From the NCBI GenBank assembly GCA_002104985.1, contig MCGO01000406.1, positions 1-15,918 of the forward strand: DNA of 15,918 bases. The letters are read 5' to 3'. A program made the translations under genes and the position numbers. This stretch comes from Rhizoclosmatium globosum (taxonomy: Eukaryota; Chytridiomycota; Chytridiomycetes; Chytridiales; Chytriomycetaceae). The notes under the pieces are model-generated. The model made no database searches. It saw nothing but the letters and a program-made list of their open reading frames with translations, and had not been told where the DNA came from. Shown one piece after another: positions 1-8,453 of the stretch (position 1 is the stretch's first letter; every line of letters starts with the position of its first letter).

Positions 1-295
1 AAATTGAAAAATTAAGAAGCCAAACTTTGCAGGGTCTCTCCAGAGACTATATTGTTAGGATTCGTGGTAGAAAAAGCAGCAATATATGCCTGCGTAAGGC
101 ACGTGAAGCTGTGATGCACTTGTTCGGAAACCATTCTTCCCTGCACTGCAGAGCCATCCAGAATGGCTGGGGCCCCAAATTTGCACCTTTTCTTGGTCTC
201 CTAATATACTTGACTGTGTTGCCACAGTTTCACTCACTAATTTCCATGTTTGGTCTCGACTCCTGGATCCAAGGAATTGACCACTCTTCTTAAGT
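1..295. repeat. Monomer 1, carrying the rare alleles
   Basis: Full length (295 bp) but with the minority base at G64, G99, C102, T104 and A163. With T104 the 100-105 stretch reads CACGTG, an E-box-like palindrome absent from all other units. T104 occurs nowhere else; G64 and G99 recur only in unit 3, and A163 only in unit 2. It is therefore the clearest sample in the window of an alternative monomer haplotype. Confidence 0.85.
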
Positions 296-314
296 AAATT
301 GAAAAATTAAGAAG
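286..314. repeat. Inverted repeat spanning each monomer junction (first example)
   Basis: CTTCTTAA at the end of one monomer (unit 286-293) is the perfect reverse complement of TTAAGAAG near the start of the next (unit 12-19), with a 13-base A/T-rich spacer. The pair recurs at every junction except after unit 3, where the left arm is deleted. Eight base pairs with six A/T pairs is a weak stem. It could be incidental, a protein site, or a breakage or replication-slippage point; the sequence does not decide. Confidence 0.6.
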
Positions 315-589
315 CCAAACTTTGCAGGGTCTCTCCAGAAGACTATATTGTTAGGATTCATGGTAGAAAGCAGCAATATATGCCTGCGTAAGCCAAGGGA
401 AGCTGTGATGCACTTGTCAGGAAACCATTCTTCCCTGCACTGCAGAGCCATCCAGAATGGCTGGGGCCCCAAATTTGCACCTTTTCTTGGTCTCCTAATA
501 TACTTGACTGTGTTGCCACAGTTTCACTCACTAATTTCCATGTTTGGTCTCGACTCCTGGATCCAAGGAATTGACCACTCTTCTTAAGT
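296..589. repeat. Monomer 2, with both alleles apparently emitted at column 126
   Basis: This unit has A163 like unit 1 but C99, A102 and G104 like the core. It has an extra A after CCAGA near 338 and only three A in the A5 run at 367-369. The 123-127 region reads TCAGG before AAACC: column 123 is gapped and both A and G appear at 126. It can be read as A126 plus an extra G, or as the two alleles written side by side. Confidence 0.75.
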
Positions 590-833
590 AAATTGAAAAA
601 TTAAGAAGCCAAACTTTGCAGGGTCTCTCCAGAGACTATATTGTTAGGATTCGTGGTAGAAAAAGCAGCAATATATGCCTGCGTAAGGCAAGGAAGCTGT
701 GATGCACTTGTCAGAAACCATTCTTCCCTGCACTGCAGAGCCATCCAGATGGCTGGGGCCCCAAATTTGCACCTTTTCTTGGTCTCCTAATATACTTGAC
801 TGTGTTGCCACAGTTTCACTCACTAATTTTCCT
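590..833. repeat. Monomer 3, truncated by a 49-bp deletion
   Basis: Columns 246-294 are missing, with one added T in the T run just before the break; the breakpoint lies between 832 and 833 and the next monomer starts normally at 834. The lost segment contains the BamHI and AflII sites and the left arm of the junction inverted repeat. I see no obvious microhomology at the break. This unit also has G64 and G99, gaps at 104, 123 and 163, and A126, so it shares alleles with unit 1. Confidence 0.9.
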
Positions 834-1126
834 AAATTGAAAAATTAAGAAGCCAAACTTTGTAGGGTCCTCTCCAGAGACTATATTGTTAGGATTCATG
901 GTAGAAAAAGCAGCAATATAGCCTGCGTAAGCCAAGGGAAGCTGTGATGCACTTGTTCGAAACCATTCTTCCCTGCACTGCAAGCCATCCAGAGTGGCTG
1001 GGGCCCCAAATTTGCACCTTTTCTAGGTCTCCTAATATACTTGACTGTGTTGCCACAGTTTCACTCACTAATTTCCATGTTTGGTCTTGACTCCTGGATC
1101 CAAGGAATTGACCACTCTTCTTAAGT
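834..1126. repeat. Monomer 4, divergent edge copy
   Basis: It differs from the reference by T30, an extra C in the CTCTCC stretch, loss of T87, gaps at 126 and 151, A194, and T257, where the third CpG has become TpG. T30 recurs only in unit 55 at the other end of the window, and A194 only in units 47 and 54, so the two flanks share variants that the core lacks. Confidence 0.82.
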
Positions 1127-1713
1127 AAATTGAAAAATTAAGAAGCCAAACTTTGCAGGGTCTCTCCAGAGACTATATTGTTAGGATTCATGGTAGAAAA
1201 AGCAGCAATATATGCCTGCGTAAGCCACGGGAAGCTGTGATGCACTTGTTCGGAAACCATTCTTCCTGCACTGCAAGCCATCCAGAGTGGCTGGGGGCCC
1301 AAATTTGCACCTTTTCTGGTCTCCTAATATACTTGACTGTGTTGCCACAGTTTTCACTCACTAATTTCCATGTTTGGTCTCGACTCCTGGATCCAAGGAA
1401 TTGACCACTCTTCTTAAGTAAATTGAAAAATTAAGAAGCCAAACTTTGCAGGGTCTCTCCAGAGACTATATTGTTAGGATTCATGGTAGAAAAAGCAGCA
1501 ATATATGCCTGCGTAAGCCAAGGGAAGCTGTGATGCACTTGTTCGAAACCATTCTTCCCTGCACTGCAGAGCCATCCAGAGTGGCTGGGGCCCCAAATTT
1601 GCACCTTTTCTTGGTCTCCTAATATACTTGACTGTGTTGCCACAGTTTCACTCACTAATTTCCATGTTTGGTCTCGACTCCTGGATCCAAGGAATTGACC
1701 ACTCTTCTTAAGT

Positions 1714-2880
1714 AAATTGAAAAATTAAGAAGCCAAACTTTGCAGGGTCTCTCCAGAGACTATATTGTTAGGATTCATGGTAGAAAAAGCAGCAATATAT
1801 GCCTGCGTAAGCCAAGGAAGCTGTGATGCACTTGTTCGGAAACCATTCTTCCCTGCACTGCAGAGCCATCCAGAGTGGCTGGGGTCAAATTTGCACCTTT
1901 TCTTGGTCTCCTAATATACTTGACTGTGTTGCCACAGTTTCACTCACTAATTTCCATGTTTGGTCTCGACTCCTGGATCCAAGGAATTGACCACTCTTCT
2001 TAAGTAAATTGAAAAATTAAGAAGCCAAACTTTGCAGGGTCTCTCCAGAGACTATATTGTTAGGATTCATGGTAGAAAAAGCAGCAATATATGCCTGCGT
2101 AAGCCAGGGAAGCTGTGATGCACTTGTCGGAAACCATTCTTCCCTGCACTGCAGAGCCATCCAGAGTGGCTGGGGTCAAATTTGCACCTTTTCTGGTCTC
2201 CTAATATACTTGACTGTGTTGCCACAGTTTCACTCACTAATTTCCATGTTTGGTCTCGACTCCTGGATCCAAGAATTGACCACTCTTCTTAAGTAAATTG
2301 AAAAATTAAGAAGCCAAACTTTGCAGGGTCTCTCCAGAGACTATATTGTTAGGATTCATGGTAGAAAAAGCAGCAATATATGCCTGCGTAAGCCAAGGGA
2401 AGCTGTGATGCACTTGTTCGGAAACCATTCTTCCCTGCACTGCAGAGCCATCCAGAGTGGCTGGGGGCCCAAATTTGCACCTTTTCTTGGTCTCCTAATA
2501 TACTTGACTGTGTTGCCACAGTTTCACTCACTAATTTCCATGTTTGGTCTCGACTCCTGGATCCAAGGAATTGACCACTCTTCTTAAGTAAATTGAAAAA
2601 TTAAGAAGCCAAACTTTGCAGGGTCTCTCCAGAGACTATATTGTTAGGATTCATGGTAGAAAAAGCAGCAATATATGCCTGCGTAAGCCAGGGAAGCTGT
2701 GATGCACTTGTTCGGAAACCATTCTTCCCTGCACTGCAAGCCATCCAGAGTGGCTGGGGGTCAAATTTGCACCTTTTCTTGGTCTCCTAATATACTTGAC
2801 TGTGTTGCCACAGTTTCACTCACTAATTTCCATGTTTGGTCTCGACTCCTGGATCCAAGGAATGACCACTCTTCTTAAGT
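1714..2880. repeat. Units 7-10, local subfamily with an altered GC run
   Basis: The G4C4 run at 169-176 reads GGGGTC in units 7 and 8 and GGGGGTC in unit 10, both followed by AAATTT; unit 9 between them reads GGGGGCCC. The T-containing form is not seen anywhere else. Units 7, 8 and 10 lose the ApaI site here. Unit 8 is the shortest otherwise intact monomer (289 bp), with gaps at 102, 123 and 194 and one G missing from CCAAGG. Sharing by near neighbours fits local spread by unequal exchange or conversion. Confidence 0.78.
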
Positions 2881-4927
2881 AAATTGAAAAATTAAGAAGC
2901 CAAACTTTGCAGGGTCTCTCCAGAGACTATATTGTTAGGATTCATGGTAGAAAAAGCAGCAATATAGCCTGCGTAAGCCAAGGGAAGCTGTGATGCACTT
3001 GTTCGGAAACCATTCTTCCCTGCACTGCAGAGCCATCCAGAGTGGCTGGGGCCCCAAATTTGCACCTTTTCTTGGTCTCCTAATATACTTGACTGTGTTG
3101 CCACAGTTTCACTCACTAATTTCCATGTTTGGTCTCGACTCCTGGATCCAAGGAATTGACCACTCTTCTTAAGTAAATTGAAAAATTAAGAAGCCAAACT
3201 TTGCAGGGTCTCTCCAGAGACTATATTGTTAGGATTCATGGTAGAAAAAGCAGCAATATAGCCTGCGTAAGCCAAGGGAAGCTGTGATGCACTTGTTCGG
3301 AAACCATTCTTCCCTGCACTGCAGAGCCATCCAGAGTGGCTGGGGCCCAAATTTGCACCTTTCTGGTCTCCTAATATACTTGACTGTGTTGCCACAGTTT
3401 CACTCACTAATTTCCATGTTTGGTCTCGACTCCTGGATCCAAGGAATTGACCACTCTTCTTAAGTAAATTGAAAAATTAAGAAGCCAAACTTTGCAGGGT
3501 CTCTCCAGAGACTATATTGTTAGGATTCATGGTAGAAAAAGCAGCAATATATGCCTGCGTAAGCCAAGGGAAGCTGTGATGCACTTGTTCGGAAACCATT
3601 CTTCCCTGCACTGCAGAGCCATCCAGAGTGGCTGGGGCCAAATTTGCACCTTTTCTGGTCTCCTAATATACTTGACTGTGTTGCCACAGTTTCACTCACT
3701 AATTTCCATGTTTGGTCTCGACTCCTGGATCCAAGGAATTGACCACTCTTCTTAAGTAAATTGAAAAATTAAGAAGCCAAACTTTGCAGGGTCTCTCCAG
3801 AGACTATATTGTTAGGATTCATGGTAGAAAAAGCAGCAATATATGCCTGCGTAAGCCACGGGAAGCTGTGATGCACTTGTCGGAAACCATTCTTCCCTGC
3901 ACTGCAGAGCCATCCAGAGTGGCTGGGGCCCAAATTTGCACCTTTTCTTGGTCTCCTAATATACTTGACTGTGTTGCCACAGTTTCACTCACTAATTTCC
4001 ATGTTTGGTCTCGACTCCTGGATCCAAGGAATTGACCACTCTTCTTAAGTAAATTGAAAAATTAAGAAGCCAAACTTTGCAGGGTCTCTCCAGAGACTAT
4101 ATTGTTAGGATTCATGGTAGAAAAAGCAGCAATATATGCCTGCGTAAGCCAGGGAAGCTGTGATGCACTTGTTCGGAAACCATTCTTCCCTGCACTGCAG
4201 AGCCATCCAGAGTGGCTGGGGCCCAAATTTGCACCTTTTCTGGTCTCCTAATATACTTGACTGTGTTGCCACAGTTTCACTCACTAATTTCCATGTTTGG
4301 TCTCGACTCCTGGATCCAAGGAATTGACCACTCTTCTTAAGTAAATTGAAAAATTAAGAAGCCAAACTTTGCAGGGTCTCTCCAGAGACTATATTGTTAG
4401 GATTCATGGTAGAAAAAGCAGCAATATATGCCTGCGTAAGCCAAGGGAAGCTGTGATGCACTTGTCGAAACCATTCTTCCCTGCACTGCAAGCCATCCAG
4501 AGTGGCTGGGGCCCCAAATTTGCACCTTTTCTTGGTCTCCTAATATACTTGACTGTGTTGCCACAGTTTCACTCACTAATTTCCATGTTTGGTCTCGACT
4601 CCTGGATCCAAGGAATTGACCACTCTTCTTAAGTAAATTGAAAAATTAAGAAGCCAAACTTTGCAGGGTCTCTCCAGAGACTATATTGTTAGGATTCATG
4701 GTAGAAAAAGCAGCAATATATGCCTGCGTAAGCCAGGAAGCTGTGATGCACTTGTTCGGAAACCATTCTTCCCTGCACTGCAGAGCCATCCAGAGTGGCT
4801 GGGGCCCCAAATTTGCACCTTTTCTTGGTCTCCTAATATACTTGACTGTGTTGCCACAGTTTCACTCACTAATTTCCATGTTTGGTCTCGACTCCTGGAT
4901 CCAAGGAATTGACCACTCTTCTTAAGT

Positions 4928-5222
4928 AAATTGAAAAATTAAGAAGCCAAACTTTGCAGGGTCTCTCCAGAGACTATATTGTTAGGATTCATGGTAGAAA
5001 AAGCAGCAATATATGCCTGCGTAAGCCAAGGGAAGCTGTGATGCACTTGTTCGGAAACCATTCTTCCCTGCACTGCAGAGCCATCCAGAGTGGCTGGGGC
5101 CCCAAATTTGCACCTTTTCTTGGTCTCCTAATATACTTGACTGTGTTGCCACAGTTTCACTCACTAATTTCCATGTTTGGTCTCGACTCCTGGATCCAAG
5201 GAATTGACCACTCTTCTTAAGT
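4928..5222. repeat. Reference full-length monomer (unit 18, 295 bp)
   Basis: This unit has no gap at any variable column and serves as the reference for unit positions. Base content is A+T 165, G 61, C 69. It has three CpG (93, 125, 257). Landmarks in order: A-rich start (1-19), TATA-like AT stretch (81-87), variable block (99-173) holding a G4C4 run (169-176) that includes an ApaI site, PstI site (146-151), pyrimidine-rich stretch (187-202), BamHI site (265-270) and AflII site (289-294). Unit 9 (2295-2589) has the same length and differs only by G for C at 173. Unit 24 (6689-6983) has C123 and A126. Units 25 (6984-7278) and 29 (8159-8453) have C102, C123 and A126. Confidence 0.93.
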
Positions 5223-5807
5223 AAATTGAAAAATTAAGAAGCCAAACTTTGCAGGGTCTCTCCAGAGACTATATTGTTAGGATTCATGGTAGAAAAAGCA
5301 GCAATATATGCCTGCGTAAGCCAGGGAAGCTGTGATGCACTTGTCGAAACCATTCTTCCCTGCACTGCAGAGCCATCCAGAGTGGCTGGGGCCCCAAATT
5401 TGCACCTTTTCTTGGTCTCCTAATATACTTGACTGTGTTGCCACAGTTTCACTCACTAATTTCCATGTTTGGTCTCGACTCCTGGATCCAAGGAATTGAC
5501 CACTCTTCTTAAGTAAATTGAAAAATTAAGAAGCCAAACTTTGCAGGGTCTCTCCAGAGACTATATTGTTAGGATTCATGGTAGAAAAAGCAGCAATATA
5601 TGCCTGCGTAAGCCAGGGAAGCTGTGATGCACTTGTCAGAAACCATTCTTCCCTGCACTGCAGAGCCATCCAGAGTGGCTGGGGCCCCAAATTTGCACCT
5701 TTTCTTGGTCTCCTAATATACTTGACTGTGTTGCCACAGTTTCACTCACTAATTTCCATGTTTGGTCTCGACTCCTGGATCCAAGGAATTGACCACTCTT
5801 CTTAAGT

Positions 5808-8453
5808 AAATTGAAAAATTAAGAAGCCAAACTTTGCAGGGTCTCTCCAGAGACTATATTGTTAGGATTCATGGTAGAAAAAGCAGCAATATATGCCTGC
5901 GTAAGCACGGGAAGCTGTGATGCACTTGCTCAGAAACCATTCTTCCCTGCACTGCAGAGCCATCCAGAGTGGCTGGGGCCCCAAATTTGCACCTTTTCTT
6001 GGTCTCCTAATATACTTGACTGTGTTGCCACAGTTTCACTCACTAATTTCCATGTTTGGTCTCGACTCCTGGATCCAAGGAATTGACCACTCTTCTTAAG
6101 TAAATTGAAAAATTAAGAAGCCAAACTTTGCAGGGTCTCTCCAGAGACTATATTGTTAGGATTCATGGTAGAAAAAGCAGCAATATATGCCTGCGTAAGC
6201 CAGGGAAGCTGTGATGCACTTGTCAGAAACCATTCTTCCCTGCACTGCAGAGCCATCCAGAGTGGCTGGGGCCCCAAATTTGCACCTTTTCTTGGTCTCC
6301 TAATATACTTGACTGTGTTGCCACAGTTTCACTCACTAATTTCCATGTTTGGTCTCGACTCCTGGATCCAAGGAATTGACCACTCTTCTTAAGTAAATTG
6401 AAAAATTAAGAAGCCAAACTTTGCAGGGTCTCTCCAGAGACTATATTGTTAGGATTCATGGTAGAAAAAGCAGCAATATATGCCTGCGTAAGCCAGGGAA
6501 GCTGTGATGCACTTGCTCAGAAACCATTCTTCCCTGCACTGCAGAGCCATCCAGAGTGGCTGGGGCCCCAAATTTGCACCTTTTCTTGGTCTCCTAATAT
6601 ACTTGACTGTGTTGCCACAGTTTCACTCACTAATTTCCATGTTTGGTCTCGACTCCTGGATCCAAGGAATTGACCACTCTTCTTAAGTAAATTGAAAAAT
6701 TAAGAAGCCAAACTTTGCAGGGTCTCTCCAGAGACTATATTGTTAGGATTCATGGTAGAAAAAGCAGCAATATATGCCTGCGTAAGCCAAGGGAAGCTGT
6801 GATGCACTTGCTCAGAAACCATTCTTCCCTGCACTGCAGAGCCATCCAGAGTGGCTGGGGCCCCAAATTTGCACCTTTTCTTGGTCTCCTAATATACTTG
6901 ACTGTGTTGCCACAGTTTCACTCACTAATTTCCATGTTTGGTCTCGACTCCTGGATCCAAGGAATTGACCACTCTTCTTAAGTAAATTGAAAAATTAAGA
7001 AGCCAAACTTTGCAGGGTCTCTCCAGAGACTATATTGTTAGGATTCATGGTAGAAAAAGCAGCAATATATGCCTGCGTAAGCCACGGGAAGCTGTGATGC
7101 ACTTGCTCAGAAACCATTCTTCCCTGCACTGCAGAGCCATCCAGAGTGGCTGGGGCCCCAAATTTGCACCTTTTCTTGGTCTCCTAATATACTTGACTGT
7201 GTTGCCACAGTTTCACTCACTAATTTCCATGTTTGGTCTCGACTCCTGGATCCAAGGAATTGACCACTCTTCTTAAGTAAATTGAAAAATTAAGAAGCCA
7301 AACTTTGCAGGGTCTCTCCAGAGACTATATTGTTAGGATTCATGGTAGAAAAAGCAGCAATATATGCCTGCGTAAGCCAGGGAAGCTGTGATGCACTTGC
7401 TCAGAAACCATTCTTCCCTGCACTGCAGAGCCATCCAGAGTGGCTGGGGCCCCAAATTTGCACCTTTTCTTGGTCTCCTAATATACTTGACTGTGTTGCC
7501 ACAGTTTCACTCACTAATTTCCATGTTTGGTCTCGACTCCTGGATCCAAGGAATTGACCACTCTTCTTAAGTAAATTGAAAAATTAAGAAGCCAAACTTT
7601 GCAGGGTCTCTCCAGAGACTATATTGTTAGGATTCATGGTAGAAAAAGCAGCAATATATGCCTGCGTAAGCCACGGAAGCTGTGATGCACTTGTTCAGAA
7701 ACCATTCTTCCCTGCACTGCAGAGCCATCCAGATGGCTGGGGCCCCAAATTTGCACCTTTTCTTGGTCTCCTAATATACTTGACTGTGTTGCCACAGTTT
7801 CACTCACTAATTTCCATGTTTGGTCTCGACTCCTGGATCCAAGGAATTGACCACTCTTCTTAAGTAAATTGAAAAATTAAGAAGCCAAACTTTGCAGGGT
7901 CTCTCCAGAGACTATATTGTTAGGATTCATGGTAGAAAAAGCAGCAATATATGCCTGCGTAAGCACGGGAAGCTGTGATGCACTTGCTCGGAAACCATTC
8001 TTCCCTGCACTGCAGAGCCATCCAGATGGCTGGGGCCCCAAATTTGCACCTTTTCTTGGTCTCCTAATATACTTGACTGTGTTGCCACAGTTTCACTCAC
8101 TAATTTCCATGTTTGGTCTCGACTCCTGGATCCAAGGAATTGACCACTCTTCTTAAGTAAATTGAAAAATTAAGAAGCCAAACTTTGCAGGGTCTCTCCA
8201 GAGACTATATTGTTAGGATTCATGGTAGAAAAAGCAGCAATATATGCCTGCGTAAGCCACGGGAAGCTGTGATGCACTTGCTCAGAAACCATTCTTCCCT
8301 GCACTGCAGAGCCATCCAGAGTGGCTGGGGCCCCAAATTTGCACCTTTTCTTGGTCTCCTAATATACTTGACTGTGTTGCCACAGTTTCACTCACTAATT
8401 TCCATGTTTGGTCTCGACTCCTGGATCCAAGGAATTGACCACTCTTCTTAAGT
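5808..8453. repeat. Units 21-29, local haplotype domain with C123 and A126
   Basis: C123 occurs in units 21, 23, 24, 25, 26, 28 and 29 and otherwise only in the last partial unit 55. A126 accompanies it except in unit 28 (G126). Units 22 and 27 have A126 with a gap or T at 123. Outside this block the reading is mostly T123 or a gap. It looks like a variant that spread by local duplication within the core. Units 24, 25 and 29 are ungapped, so the C123-A126 pair is seen directly as an intact allele. Confidence 0.8.
7073..7089 (+). other. Degenerate CENP-B-box-like motif (example in unit 25)
   Basis: CTGCGTAAGCCACGGGA (unit 90-106) matches 12 of 17 positions of the mammalian CENP-B box consensus and 7 of its 9 core bases. 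The second T of TTCG is G, and the central A (column 99) is C. It exists in this form only where column 102 is C and 99 and 104 are unaltered: units 5, 14, 25, 29, 31, 35, 36, 46 and 54. A 7-of-9 core match is expected about once by chance in both strands of a 295-bp unit, so this is a weak resemblance, not a called binding site. Confidence 0.2.

Larger units (their letters stand above)
1..4634. repeat. Left block of the array, units 1-16, more divergent
   Basis: Besides the recurrent variable columns, these units carry differences that the core lacks. Examples are G64 (units 1, 3), T30 (unit 4), loss of T87 (units 4, 11, 12), loss of base 151 (units 4, 5, 10, 16), A194 (unit 4) or its loss (5, 8, 12, 13, 15), and a shortened GC run ending TC (7, 8, 10). 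Unit lengths run 295, 294, 244, 293, 293, 294, 292, 289, 295, 291, 294, 291, 292, 293, 292, 292. Divergence falls from left to right, so a true array edge or a weakly covered assembly stretch may lie to the left. No gene or unique sequence was seen here. Confidence 0.85.

Noticed and set aside
81..87. TATA-like AATATAT as a promoter
   Set aside because: A short A/T run without any downstream gene or other promoter element; expected by chance in sequence of this composition.
33..257. Three GGTCTC copies per monomer (33, 195, 252) as evidence of an internal sub-repeat
   Set aside because: Their spacing is irregular (162, 57 and 76 bp to the next unit), and similarity does not extend convincingly beyond a few flanking bases.
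27..293. Recurring forward open frame of up to 88 codons in each monomer
   Set aside because: It starts at TTG, ends inside the junction dyad, and recurs only because the repeat recurs. The 295-bp period shifts frame between units, and one-base indels switch between two reading frames in the middle with no sign of protein-level constraint. I recognise no domain.
955..965. Pol III B-box-like TGTTCGAAACC, hinting at a tRNA-derived SINE origin, with a loose A-box-like TGGTAGAAAAAG about 45 bp upstream
   Set aside because: The match exists only in units where column 126 is gapped and T123 is present (4, 6, 37, 41, 42), and I suspect those gaps are consensus artefacts. Ungapped units break the motif, and the flanking bases do not form a good T-arm stem.
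1431..1655. Reverse-strand open frame of 60-74 codons with an ATG start, present in many monomers
   Set aside because: It is broken or lengthened by the same indels at columns 87, 102, 123 and 126, has no recognisable family, and ends in the A/T-rich junction. It is chance open frame within a satellite.
5515..6688. Dimeric higher-order repeat in units 20-23
   Set aside because: Units 20 and 22 are identical but 21 and 23 differ at columns 99 and 102, and the alternation does not continue beyond unit 23.
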